64,000 nucleotides of DNA. It comes from Mesodorylaimus sp. YZB2_4. Lineage: Eukaryota; Nematoda; Enoplea; Dorylaimida; Dorylaimidae. The stretch covers positions 62,001 to 126,000 of the forward strand of contig JASANH010000299.1 of assembly GCA_030248295.1 (NCBI GenBank). Direction: 5' to 3'. The position numbers and the translations under genes were made by a program. The notes beneath the pieces are model-generated. The model was not told the DNA's origin, did not search any database, and saw only the letters and a program-made list of their open reading frames with translations. Of this stretch, positions 32,086 to 43,246 are shown piece after piece. Every line of letters starts with the position of its first letter. The first letter of the stretch is position 1.

Positions 32086-32256
32086 CCACGAAGCTTTAGG
32101 GATCGCTTTGAGGCTGGAACCCTAAACCAGCCACCCCGGAGGGCTCAGCTTTAGTGACGCTGCTCAGTGCAAATGTACCACGCCCACCAGGATTCGATCC
32201 CGCAAACTTCCGCTTGCGATCCCGATGTCGTACCACTGAGCTATCAGGGCCACGAC
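32086..32256 (-). repeat. tRNA-derived SINE, family 2, in left arm
   Basis: On the minus strand: tgatagctcagtggtacgac (A box), then gggatcgaatcctggtggg (B box), then a body ending gcgatccctaaagc. The same element lies in the right arm at 34941-35105. Confidence 0.85.
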
Positions 32257-34940
32257 AAGAGAAAAACTAGCGGCTCACTCAAACTCGGTCGAGTGTAAAG
32301 TGCAGCCCCTCCTTGCCTGAAGGAAGATCATCCCCCTTGCTTTCAATGCACACTGCTTCACACGCTGACCAAGGCTGCGTGTTATCGCACGTGTGGCCTG
32401 ACCGACCGAAATGAGCAACTAGGCTGAAAGTTGGATTTCCAATTTTGAAAGAGTATTGGCGGAGGAACGCTGGATTGCTGTCACGAGCTTCACGGATTTT
32501 GTTTGACCAATCGGTATTGTAAATTAAGTCAAGACCCGCTTATTATCGTCCGACCCCAATCTCCAGTTACCTGCTATGAGTTTGGAAAACTTCGCCGATA
32601 TTTCGAGGAAATTAGCCGAGTTGTGTTCTACCATTCGCTAGAATCGCAATGTTCTTCATGGATGCTGAGATCAGCTGGTAGCTCTATGCACGACTAGTCG
32701 TTTGTTTCGAATTTCGTTTTCTTATTGTAAGTTTTTTAGGTTGATTTCACTTGGCGAGGTGTCTCCATGCGAAACACGATTTTGGAATTGCTCGTGAATT
32801 CCCGAAGGGTAAATTGACATTATTGGCTTGAAAACTTCTAAATCGAATGATTTCGTTCCTAAAATCAACCCAAACGCCCCTGCAGATGAAAGTCGCTCGA
32901 CGAGTACAGATTCTTACCTTTAACTGAAACATTATGGTTGTGTGACTACGGAAGGGTTAACCATATGCTGAATAAAAATATCCATGCTAGACATACTGCA
33001 ACCCAGGGGAACTATTTGAAGGGAAACTGAACAAATATTGTCGTGGCTTATTTTATCTAATTTTTCAAAAAAGTGTTACTACATAATGGTTTGTACTGCA
33101 GCCCTCGTGCTTCTTGTGCAGCCCTTTGTCCTTCGTCCTCCTGCAATGACTCCGGTCGGCCACTCTCTGCTACGCCTTCCAGGCTTGGTTGCAGCACTCA
33201 TTGATTTTCGCGTAGGCTATATCCAATCAAGGGCATATTTTCCAGTCTTTTTCAGGGAAATATTGCTCAAGAAGTTTCTTGCCAGAAATCTATACTCGAA
33301 GGTATTCCCTTCGCAAGCGGAGATTAAGTCGAGGACATTTGTCCAGAACATGTCGTAGGAGCTGATCGTAAATTCCCTCATGGCTTAGGGATTTTTTGAG
33401 CTGCAATTTTTCGTTTGAATAATAGCCATTTTCTGAGGCAATAGGTCTTAGTAGACGAGGAGGACTCAAGCATCAAACATTGCCTAGCAAGCCGAGCTAG
33501 CCGGGCTGCTCGACCTGCTGGTGACAGGGGCGCGGGCAGTACCTGATTTGCCTGGTCAAAGGAGTCTTTGGCTGGAGGACTCGAAATATTAAGACAACTC
33601 CGAGTATAAGCCTGGGCGACAGATCAAGACAACAGCTTCCACAGGTTTGAAGGACGCGCACGGTTAACAGTAATGGGTGTGGTTTAGGAGGAAAGGCATA
33701 TTGTGTGCTCATGGTTGCAGCGCAGCAGTCTTGGAAGGCGCAGGTGCTGAGCTCGAATGCAAACCTGGGCATATTTTCCTGTGGGGACTCTGTGATTTGA
33801 ATGGAACAGTGTATTTTGTAATTAGTAAATATTGTGAAGCCAGCTAGAGTCCTGACAAGCAAACAGAAAAAACTGATAATCAATTCGAGGTGAGACGTAA
33901 AAAAAAATAGCCACAAACATGCAAAAAAATTAATTCGTTGCGCAATCAAGGCGAAAACTGGTTTCCAAACTTGTCAAAACTATCACTCTGACCAACGATT
34001 TGCAAGGCCTGTAATATGGAGAACTCTGAACGCAACGCTTCAAGCAAGGCAGAAATAGACGGCGCATTTTACATCTAGAAATGTAAACGTGTTTATGAAA
34101 GAATACTGTTCAGAGGCGTGCCATCCATTCAATTCCTGATACGCAATCTTAGCAATATCATTTTCACCTATTGTCAGTCTATCATCTATCCTTGCTCGAC
34201 TCGACGAGAATACACAAAATACAAACAGGAATGCTTAGAAAGTTTTTTCAGGCGACTCTGAACTCGCTGCGCATTCTTCCGAGGGTGGATTTTCCTCAGA
34301 AACAAACCGACCAGTTGGGGAAAGGTGCGTAATAATTTTTCATAGGAAGCTCATATACTGTAACAAGGGGGAAGCTCGCGAATTTCCATGTCGAGCAATT
34401 CTAAAATCGTGTTGCGCATGAAGACACCTCGCCAAGTGAAATCAACCTAAAAAACTCACAATAAGAAAACGAAATCCGGAACGAACGACTAGTCGTGCAA
34501 GGAGCTACTAGCTGATCTCAGCATCCATGAAGAACATTGCGATTCTAGCGAGTGGTAGAACACAACTCGGCTAATTTCCTCGAAATATCGGCGGAATAGA
34601 CTCGTTTTCCAAACTCATAGCAGGGAACTGGAGACTAGGGTAGGACGATAATGAGCGGGTCTTGACTTAATTTACAATACCGATTGGTCAAACAAAATCC
34701 GTGAAGCTCGTGAAAGCAATCCAGCGTTCCTCCGCCAATACTCTTTCAACACTGGAAATCCAACTTTCGGCCTAGTTGGTTATTTCGGTTGGTCAGGCAA
34801 CACGTGCGATAACACGCAGCCTTGGTCAGCGTGTGAAGCAGTGTGCAGTGAGAGCAAGGGGGATGATCTTCCTTCAGGCAAGGAGGGGCTGCACTTTACA
34901 CTCGACCAAGTTTGAGTGAGCTGCTAGATTTTCTCTTTTC

Positions 34941-35105
34941 GTGGCCCTGATAGCTCAGTGGTACGACATCGGGATCGCAAGCGGAAGTTTGCGGGATCGA
35001 ATCCTGGTGGGCGTGGTACATTTGCACTGAGCAGCGTCACTAAAGCTGAGCCCTCCGGGGTGGCTGGTTTAGGGTTCCAGCCTCAAAGCGATCCCTAAAG
35101 CTTCG
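34941..35105 (+). repeat. tRNA-derived SINE, family 2, in right arm
   Basis: The mirror copy of 32086-32256 with the same A box, B box and body. Its tRNA-like part folds only partly: the acceptor stem has mismatches, so it is a SINE head and not a working tRNA gene. Confidence 0.85.
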
Positions 35106-35349
35106 TGGGTTATCCTACCACGTGTAAGTCTTTTGTTAATTTTTGACCATTATGGATCAAAAATATTCGGAAACCGTTGGCATAAGTGGAAAATTGACGG
35201 ATTCACTTATTTAAGGATTTTGTCGCAGCAAGTATCCAACTCCTGATGGCTGTACTCTCTATTTTGCATTTGGTCATAAATTCTGATGGCGCCAGGCTTA
35301 CTATACCAAAATCAGGATACGTACAAAATTTTTAAAATTGTGTGAAGAT

Positions 35350-36660
35350 TTTTTAAAGGAGCGAGAAGTCGACAATCATCCGCGAAAGCATGCAAGGAAA
35401 AGTCAGGATATCGATATTTGAGCTTTACAAGCAGAGGATTCATACAGGCGATAAATAATACAGGCCCAAGCACTGGCAAGTCAGCTGAGGCGCAGTCACG
35501 AATTGTGACATGCTGGGTTCGATTCGATAAATAGGACATGATCCACGTGAGCAACTTGACTGGAACAAGATGATGATTTTGGAGTGTCGACAATAAAGAG
35601 CAACGGGGAATCTTATCGAAGGCTTTTGCCAAATCGAAATAAACCGCAACGACGAACTTATAATCAGGACTATCCAACCAATCATAGATCTGTTGCGCAG
35701 TAGAAATGAGCGCAGTGTTGGTTCCTCGACGCTTCCAGAACCCATGCTGGTCAGGCGAAATCTGAATAAATTTGTGCAGCAATCTGTCCGCATGTTTTTC
35801 TAATAATTTTTATAAAATCTACAGGAGGGATATCTGCCTATAAGTACTGATCAACGACTTGTCCCCTGGCTTTGGTATTAGCACAACAACTGCTGATTTC
35901 CGCATCGATGGAAAAATGCCTGATTTAATCGATCTATTGAACAGAGCCGCGAGAACAGGGCAATGTGATGGTGCGATGTTTTTCAAAATCGACACAGTGA
36001 CCACCAGATCCGCTTCGTGACTTCAGTAGACCTATACAGTTCAAAAAGAAATTTGCTAGACACTGAATAGTCGGATTCATCAATAGTGACCGACGGGAGT
36101 GGCTCAAATATACCACAGTCAGTAGATTTAAAATTTCTCGCAAACCGCTCATTGAGTGCATATAAAATAGCAAATGAACCAAAGATAGGGCAGTTCATAT
36201 CATCCCGTACAACTGTAGGAATCGATTGATTATGTGCTGATAGTGTCATGAAAGCGGCCTAAAAGTCGTTAGACGACTGATCATCAGTGAAAGTGTTGAC
36301 AATGAAATCTCGCTTTGCTTTATAAATTTTTTTCTTACATTATCGTTGCAAATTTTTGAATATGTACTCATCAGTGAGATTGGCATCTCGCTTCCAACGT
36401 CTATATGCCGCAGTTTTCTCTTGTATGAGGCGAAGCAGACAGCTGTTCATTCAAGGACATCGTTCGTCCATGCGAACCAAACGTTTGGGCACATGCTCGT
36501 CCAGAACTGAATTTGGAGAGCTAGCCAATTGTTGGGAGGCATCATCGACTGTTGACGACGAGCTTACCAATTGCTCAAGGTCCAGGGTCGATATGTGATC
36601 ATTAACTTCAGCCCAGTCCACTCGTTTGATCAGCGGAATGGAACGACTGTCAGGCACTCG
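35350..36660 (-). mobile_element. Non-LTR (jockey/CR1-like LINE) reverse transcriptase, broken
   Basis: The minus strand, across several frames, encodes the linker before RT (LDEHVPKRLVRMDERCP near 36460), FARNFKST and LPSVTIDESD, then SAVVVLIPKPGDKSLISTYR (RT motif 1), DQHGFWKRRGTNTALI, VYFDLAKAFDKI (first catalytic Asp) and FADDCRLLAPL (the ADD active site). The GVPQGSVLGP block is reduced to LPVLGPVLF, so part of it is deleted. The sequence stops a few residues after FADD where the large inverted repeat begins at 35349. The motif order is that of jockey/CR1-type elements. No endonuclease domain or 3' tail was found. Frameshifts and truncation make it inactive. Confidence 0.87.
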
Positions 36661-36785
36661 TTTCTTTGAAGCACCCGAGGCAAGAATCGATAATGTCGAG
36701 TGATCAGAAGTGGAAATGGGTGGCTTCAGAAGTGGAAATGAAATCTCACCCGAAAAGGTCAGAGAAAAGGAGTCAAAGCAAATCC

Positions 36786-36868
36786 TTGTCGGGTCAGGTT
36801 TGGGTTTTGGATTTCAGGTTTCGAGTCAGGTCGGGAACACTTTCCTTACCTGATCGGACCTAGGGGCT
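36786..36868. repeat. Degenerate GGGTCAGGT repeat, copy 4
   Basis: Units of gggtcaggtttgggttttgg and tttcaggtttcgagtcaggt are followed by ttacctgatcggacctagg. The flank resembles the copy at 17036-17118. Confidence 0.55.
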
Positions 36869-37268
36869 GAATTCACAAAAAAGTGGTGTAACTGAAAAGA
36901 ATTGGGTGCACTTCAATCGAGGGTGATGGGGCACACATAATGGCCTGAATTCGAACACGATCGCCCATAACTAGGCGCGGTGGGGCCTAACCCAATTTAG
37001 GCCACAGGCCAGGCTAGCTTAAAGAAGGCCAGGCAAATAGAGAAGACTTGATCACAAGCAGGTTTGTCAACGCATAAATGGTTTGAAGGAAAACTATTTT
37101 CTGTCTCGCAAGATAAAACATTTGCAGCTTTTCAACGGGTCGCAAGATGGAAAAGTTATTGTCCCTTTATTTTCAGCAAACAAGAAATTTGCCACTGGAA
37201 TGATTTTTGTCAAGGCAAGTGTAAAAGCTCGGTCATAAAAATATTCAATGATTTTACATGTCAAAATA

Positions 37269-39330
37269 TTATAGCCTAAAAATAAAATATCCTAGCATTA
37301 TTGCTGCAATGAAGTACACATTCGACCTGACGTAGGGCCCGGAGCTTAGCATGTTAGCCTCTTCTAAAAGCAGTTGTATCTGTTCTAAATCAGCACCACT
37401 CGGCCCAGCATTGGAAGTTCTGGACAAACCCTGTGCTCTAGTTGATTCCTCATTGGCCATTTGAGGTGTCACCGACACGGCGTAAGACCATGTCACGCTG
37501 TTGTTGTCTGAGGGAATAATGTCCTCTTCGACCGGCGTGAGAAGGGACTGACAGGAATCCGGCAAGGCGGCCTCTGACTCGGCCGTCGACGACAATAGAT
37601 TGGAAATTGAAGAGAACGCCTTGCGAACTGTGTCGCGTTGTAAATCCGCTGCACCCGAGCCGCATTTTTCTACGATTTGTGGACGACTGCATTCATTGAA
37701 ACAGTCGATAAATCTGAAAAGGAAAGTGGATTTTACGGGTGATGTTACGAGGGGTCAGATGAACCCTGTGGAAGAGCGGAGATGAAATGTTGAGATTAGG
37801 GACATACAGTAAACGAAAAATATGAGGATACGAAAACTATGTACTGTATTCAGTGGCTGCATGTCTGGCTTTCTTTTCTGTAAGATAATAGATCAAATTT
37901 CGACTTGAAACAAGAATGTCTTAGCAACTTTTGCATTAATATATCGGTGGCACTCAATTTCCTGTAATGGAAAACAGGACGTGCCATCTACAGCTCGGCT
38001 ACAAACTGAAACAGGCCAAGGCGCATTTCAGCAGCATCAGGCACACATCATCAGAAAAATGGAATCTTTGACCTTAGTGGCCAGCCCGAAGTACCTGAAG
38101 ACCGCTTGATTTTGATTAGTCTGGGAGATATCGATCAAAGTCGTCATCTGAAGTGTGGACTTGTGTACTGCATCATCTCATTCGCAAGTTTGGCCAGGGA
38201 AGGCGATATAGCAGTCTCTTACTAAATTTTGTGTGGAGAATCGCACGGCTAACACAAAGTTCCAAGATCCTGGCGTAGGAGGGAGGTTGCCAGCCGAAGT
38301 TGACAAGAGAAAAACTCCTTCTGGAGCAGGCAAGTCGTTCGACTACACCTACGGCTCCTTGGTGCGACTATACTGTACCACCCTCGAGCTGACGTCTCCC
38401 AGCCAGGGGAGAATATCGATTACGCTCTCCCACTCGCCATGGCCTACCAGGCGCGAGGGTTACGCTTGGCTTGTACAGTTATAGAAAAGGGCTTCAATTG
38501 TGAGCCAATCACCTGTTTATTCTGAGCTCCGACTGAACATTTTGGCCCTCTTTTTACCGCACAGACTCTGTTCTGATGAGCTAGGTTTCTATGTACACTG
38601 TGTTTTTAGCTGTTATAAGTTCTACCAAAAATGCGACTTACTCGCAGGCATCAGCCACAATTCTGACAACAGTTGAGGTATCGTATGTCTGCCGCAATGT
38701 CAAGTCGCGTTGGAAATCCGTTAGCTTGTCCACCGAGCCCTTATATAGCCGACACACAGGCTGGCACGCGCTCTCAATATTGTCGCACACCGAATCCAGG
38801 CACGGCAAATGCTGTTTGAAATCTAACAATAAAGAGGGCAGGTGGTTAAAACATGAAGCTTTACAATGCTGTTACTCCTGCTAGCCTTACCTTGAAATCG
38901 ATCGATGCACATGAAATTGAGGGGTGTCAGGGCATTCAGGCCAACGTTCCTCATTTCACCGTCCGGGCAGACATCCAAGCACTGTTTTGCCTGTCTGTGT
39001 GCCTCGCACAGTGAGTCGACCTGGTCGGGCTCATACCGTTGGCAAGTGCTTGAAGAGGATTGCTGGAATCGTGTTCGTTGGGTGGGGCCACTTTTTATGA
39101 CATCCAGTTGCTCCTCCATGGTTTGAATGCAAGTCAATAAACACGACGCACCGTCATGAGCCACTTCCCGTTTCAGACGTCGGATTTCATTACGAAAGTT
39201 GGAGAGTCCGAAAGCATTGGCGATGGAGAGAGCTGTAATGAAAGAAAGGAGTGCCGGAAAAAGTCGCCAAAGCAGCTGCATGGGACTTACTTAAAGTGAG
39301 GAACAAGAAACCAGAAGTTAGCCCTATCAT
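37269..39330 (-). CDS. CPG4-like Cys-rich secreted protein with C-terminal hydrophobic tail
   Basis: Four exons: 39330-39291, 39232-38891, 38822-38642 and 37713-37269, giving 335 residues; donors gtaagt, gtaagg, gtaagt and acceptors cattacag, ttgttag, tttttcag agree in phase. The signal peptide is MIGLTSGFLFLTL/TLSIANA. The Cys-rich body runs through CLLTCIQTM, SLCEAHRQAKQCLDVCPDG, LNFMCIDRF, HLPCLDSVC, ACQPVC and DACEFIDCFNECSRPQIVEKCG. This Cys spacing, with ..C.YI.CF...I..KCG, resembles the chondroitin proteoglycan 4 domain family of nematodes. A Ser/Glu-rich stretch follows, and the last 18 residues are hydrophobic (YFIAAIMLGYFIF), fitting a membrane or GPI anchor. An unspliced start at 39281 also yields a signal peptide, but the 58-bp intron has strong splice sites and is preferred. 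Family assignment is from cysteine pattern only. Confidence 0.7.
38365..38480. repeat. MITE-like repeat R1 copy, within the last intron of the CPG4-like gene
   Basis: The track agccaggggagaatatcgat and ctcccactcgccatggcc, then caggcgcgagggttac, matches the reverse complement of 51572-51757. Confidence 0.7.
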
Positions 39331-39913
39331 GTCACTGATTTTGGAACCTGCGAAAATGACCTTCGAATCAAGGACCACCTTGGCACTCTGGTTTTTACCA
39401 ACCAAACTGGCGCAACGAACTCTCGATTCGTCTCGTCAAAACTTTCTCATTCATAATATAAAATGGTACGTCATCGACGGGTGAAAACGCCATAACTAGG
39501 TCGCGCGACGACCCCGAACCGAGGTGACATCAGTTCGGACACATGCGTCCACTGTCGTGAAAACAGGTGCAAATACAAGGTCCGCCTTTTTCCACTCGCC
39601 CATCTAGATTTCGAGTTCGCGCTGGTGTCAAAAGAGGCAGATGACCTTAAATGGTGTGACGTCGCTCGGACATTAATCCAAGAACCCGTCTCCTCGCTTG
39701 ACCCACCAGTCGCCCGTGGACTGCCTGTAAGAGATACCTGCTCTCCATACGCGCCCACACAAAATAATATTTACGCGACCTAGATTTCAAATGCGCGCTC
39801 TGATCATCCTGCAAATTTTAGGATAAATAAAAACTAGCAACGTGAATGAGGAAAGTGACGATCTTGACTTTTGATGCAAAATACAGTGGGCAGTAAAGTT
39901 GGATATCCTTTAG

Positions 39914-40325
39914 CGGGTGCGGTGGTGCAGCGGTCGTCTCTCCATATAGCTTGGGAGCGGGTGGCTGGGTTCGTCCCGGGTTCGATCCCCGGTGATGGAG
40001 GTCGGTTTCCGAATCATAAACCCTCGCTGACCTTGCACGCCAGGCCGTGGGTGACTCACCCGGTGCCACCGAGGTGCTCCGAGTGGAGAGACGGAATCCA
40101 AACGAGTAGACAGTCTCGGCTGTCGAACACCGACAATGTTCAAAGCCCACCCGCCATCCGAGGAAGTCGGTGTGCAGTCCAGGATGTCCTCGCGTGGAGG
40201 TGCTCCTAGTGGAGACACGCAGAAGGAAGCTGCCGTGTGTGCCAGTCCCCACACAGCCCTGCTTATAAGGTTTGACTGCTGGCCGGCTACAGGCAAAAAC
40301 GGGCTTCGGCCAACAAAATAAAAGT
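39914..40325 (+). repeat. tRNA-derived SINE, family 3, full-length
   Basis: The head gcggtggtgcagcggtcg is followed by a B box gggttcgatccccgg, a body of about 300 bp with gtggaggtgctcctagtgga and gacacgcagaaggaagctgc, and an A-rich end (aacaaaataaaa). Part of the body recurs at 63737-63960 with a different head. Confidence 0.8.
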
Positions 40326-40767
40326 TGGATCCTTCATGCATTCCTTGACATCTTACCTTGCATGTATTTATTGGAAAATGAAAATTTCGACTTCTAACAA
40401 TTGAGAAAACAGTCCAAAATTTTGGCATCCAGCAATAAAACGCAAGTGCTGTTTTTTAATATCATGCTCTTTTTTGCCATTCCGACATCGATTCTATAGT
40501 GTACTTTGTCATTTAAAAAAGTCGTACAAATTAGTTTAAAAAGATTGGACACTTTACATAAGCTGCTTTTTGGCCTTCGACGCAGCTAGTCACGTGAATG
40601 AGAGCAGCAAAACTGCTGGATGTTCTCTCAGACCTCTTACTCTCCGAATTTCAAATCGATAGCAAGGTTGCACTTCGTGCACCTCTTTCCTGATCGTGAG
40701 AAGTCCAGTCAATTTCAAATCATTCCATCTGGCTGCTGGCATTTTCACATTTTTAGAGTGAGGTGAT

Positions 40768-40930
40768 CGGGAAGTAGCCTCGCGTGTTAGGGCATTTGCA
40801 TCTCACACCAGACGCGCACCTACAGGAGAGGGTTCGACTCCCGCCCAGGTAAGAAGTTATTGCCGATTTTATGAGCTCTTTACCCCTTGCTAACAGTGCT
40901 CGTGTAAGGGGTGTAGTGTTTACCCTTCCA
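40768..40930 (+). repeat. tRNA-derived SINE, family 1, diverged copy 3
   Basis: Contains gggttcgactcccgcccagg (B box) and a diverged body. The family tail (ggctgtggataaagtatgac) reappears at 41179-41200, separated by about 250 bp of other sequence, so the copy seems interrupted or a second tail is present. Confidence 0.7.
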
Positions 40931-41941
40931 TCTAGTTCCAGCAAGTCAATGCCGATTACTGGTTATCAAGGTACGATGCCAGCAACATGCCAGGTCGCCC
41001 GATCAAAATACAATCGAAGGCTCAGAAAACCAGTCCTTGTGATATACGGGTGATCTGTTGATTTATGCGAAGTGATCCACTGGGGAGGTATATAAGGGGA
41101 ATGTCTGCCTTGTTCTGGGTGAGTGTGTGCCGTGTCTCCGTCGGGTGCGTGGTTCAATAAACTAAGTGGATTACACTTGGCTGTGGATAAAGTATGACAT
41201 GATGTATAGTTGAGGCCAGCCAGATCTGAATTCTCTTACTCTGATAACTATTACTGTTAAAAACAGGCTGCATTTTTTGAAGCTTTTCACATTATCTGGT
41301 TCTACATTTGCATACTCGATCTGCTTTTGGACTTACTACGAGCAGTTATTCATATCTGAGGGCTACAAGTAATTACGTTTCTGATGTACAGGATGTCTAA
41401 ATCAACTAGCAAACGAGGAGTAGCAAATTTGGAAATGCTGAGCTTTTAGTTCGCAAATGTGTTCCAGGTGAACAGCATCGAAGCGGCGGAGAGATGTGAC
41501 GTCAATTATGAACAGTTTCATCAAATCTATGTTTTTATACTGCACCTTTTGCGCATAAATTGATGGTGTGTTTTATCAAACAGTAGACCCGATCAGGCCT
41601 CCTCACGCTAGTCGAAGCAAACATGCACACCTTTGGCGCCTATCTACGTACTGAATTGCGGAGGTGGCAATATACTGTAGAAGCAGCGGCAGCAGCCTCA
41701 GCAACTCAGAACATTCTTTAAAAAACGTAGCCTCTTCCGCGGTATCCGTGCGAAGATAACGATCAGTACTAGTCTCAAAGAGCGCCTAAAAATGTATTTT
41801 GGTCAATCCATTGCTGATTGCGCTTCAGAATTTTCGACCTACGGCTGCCTGCACGATTACTAGCGCCACATCGCCACGATATCCACGCTAGTAGTCAACC
41901 CACTCAAAATCACGCGCCGCACCTAGCCAGCCAAAGTTCAT

Positions 41942-41950
41942 GATATAAAC
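41942..41950 (+). promoter_or_regulatory. TATA box of the vWA-like gene
   Basis: GATATAAAC lies 65 bp before the start codon at 42015, at a distance that fits transcription from about 41972. Confidence 0.6.
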
Positions 41951-42014
41951 CGGGCGCAGATTCGGCAGACGGCATTTACAGCAAGATCATTGTAGTGTGC
42001 TGCAGCTTTCCAGA

Positions 42015-43199
42015 ATGCTGGCACCTCAGTTGGTGCTCCTAAATATTGCCGCACTCGCTGTACAAATCGGGGCCGTCTCGTTGAATGTTGATGTAGCCAT
42101 CATAATCCACAACGAAGCTCAGTCCTACCCTGGAGAACTCAACGCCATAAAGAGAACTTTCAAAAATTACTACTCGAATTATCTCGAGCTAGGGGCCAAC
42201 ACAAGCACGAGCCGAGTTGCCATGATCGCCAACGTGAAACAACAGGATGGGACAGGCGTCTGGGACGTGGTACTGGAATGGACCAGAAACGACACCGAGT
42301 TCCAAGCCGCGCTGGATAATCTCGAAGTGATTGTCCATGAAAAAATTGACCCCAAACTCGTTACAGCATTGGAGCTGGGCCGAGAAAACCTGTTCTCCCA
42401 GCGAGCCACAAATTCAAGAGCGATTCTGGTGATCACGTTTCCTCGCGGCCAAGCAGGCTTGGATGGAAGTGACGAGGAAAGCAAGATTCTGCGCGATGCA
42501 GGAATTCCCATTTTGGTCATCTTGCAACCGCACGACATCGACGAGCAACGCCGAAATGAAGATTACGAGAAGATAAAAGCGATAGTTGGCGTCGAAGAAA
42601 GAATTTTCAAAATCCATGAAGTGAAGAAGATGACGAAGGAGCTGGACTTCACGCAAGTGGAGTGGTTCAAGACAACAATGAACAAAGCCCAGTGCGAGTA
42701 CATCGAGTTGTGTTTCTTCTCTGACGCCGATCAAAAAGAGTGCGCCAAAGATACGTTCACACCGTTGGTGCCGTTAAGAAATGGTGATTGCAGCAGTGTG
42801 GGCTTCCCCCCTCCATCATCGCCGTCAAATCAATCGTGCCAACTCGATGAATGCGATCCTACCTGCAATTTATTGTGGCCATCGACTGACCAAAAACCAA
42901 ACTGTGAAAAAGTCTGCGGTGAAATCCATATCAACCGATATGGAGATCCGCTCTGGCCGCAAGTCGAATTCTGTCCAACAAAATATATTTGCCCGAAATG
43001 CACCTCGGCAGCGCCGACGATTGCTCCAACGATTGCTCCAACGATTGCGCCAACGATTTCGCCATCGAAACCCCCAGCAGCAGTGCCACCACCGAGCAAA
43101 GGCGCATGGAGCTCGAAGATTGGCAAGCAACACCGCCGTCGTGTTTTGTTCATCAGTTTTGCAATGGAAGCTCTTGCTCTAATTAGGTTTAGAAGTTAA
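42015..43199 (+). CDS. Secreted vWA-like domain protein with Cys-rich region and APTI repeats
   Basis: A 394-residue single-exon frame. The start chosen is the first ATG (42015), giving the signal peptide MLAPQLVLLNIAALAVQIGA. A von Willebrand A-like fold is suggested by VDVAIIIHNEAQSY (strand 1), SRVAMIANV, FQAALDNLEVI, LVTALELGRENLF, RAILVITFPRGQAG and DAGIPILVILQP in that order. The metal-binding DxSxS after strand 1 is replaced by HNEAQS, so the MIDAS is lost. From about residue 230 a Cys-rich stretch follows (CEYIELCFF, QLDECDPTCNLLW, CEKVCGEIH, CPTKYICPKC), then four tandem APTI/SPTI-type units and a Pro-rich tail. The last 35 residues (KGAWSSKIGKQHRRR...) look unlike a domain and could be past an unseen splice site. 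Role unknown; probably an extracellular matrix or secreted adhesion protein. Confidence 0.7.
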   Translation: MLAPQLVLLNIAALAVQIGAVSLNVDVAIIIHNEAQSYPGELNAIKRTFKNYYSNYLELGANTSTSRVAMIANVKQQDGTGVWDVVLEWTRNDTEFQAALDNLEVIVHEKIDPKLVTALELGRENLFSQRATNSRAILVITFPRGQAGLDGSDEESKILRDAGIPILVILQPHDIDEQRRNEDYEKIKAIVGVEERIFKIHEVKKMTKELDFTQVEWFKTTMNKAQCEYIELCFFSDADQKECAKDTFTPLVPLRNGDCSSVGFPPPSSPSNQSCQLDECDPTCNLLWPSTDQKPNCEKVCGEIHINRYGDPLWPQVEFCPTKYICPKCTSAAPTIAPTIAPTIAPTISPSKPPAAVPPPSKGAWSSKIGKQHRRRVLFISFAMEALALIRFRS

Positions 43200-43246
43200 T
43201 AGGGTCAGGAACAGTGTTTTACCCAATGCCCGACTTGACCCCAGAT
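43196..43246. repeat. Degenerate GGGTCAGG repeat, copy 5
   Basis: It contains atagggtcaggaacagtgtt and ttacccaatgcccgacttgacc. It begins exactly at the end of the vWA-like frame, so that gene's apparent C terminus may run into repeat sequence. Confidence 0.4.

Larger units (their letters stand above)
31845..35349. repeat. Large inverted repeat: about 950-bp arms, about 1.6-kb spacer
   Basis: Arm 31845-32794 and arm 34392-35349 are reverse complements with scattered differences. Matching points are the outer ends (atcttcacacaattttt / aaaattgtgtgaagat), the middle (tRNA-like SINE in each arm) and the inner ends (aattgctcg / cgagcaatt). The spacer 32795-34391 holds an R1 fragment near 33.1 kb and no recognisable gene. 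The right outer end cuts straight into a LINE reverse transcriptase. It may be a foldback transposon or an inverted duplication. Confidence 0.92.

Noticed and set aside
32086-32256. Candidate tRNA gene (A and B boxes present)
   Set aside because: The acceptor stem has mismatches, the same sequence lies in both arms of the large repeat and a non-tRNA body follows. Called a SINE.
39279-39281. Unspliced start codon for the CPG4-like gene
   Set aside because: It also gives a signal peptide, but the upstream exon with a gtaagt donor and a strong pyrimidine-rich acceptor fits better and keeps the phase.
41997-42014. Six additional N-terminal codons for the vWA-like gene
   Set aside because: They begin with a non-ATG codon. 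The first ATG is at 42015 and directly starts a signal peptide.
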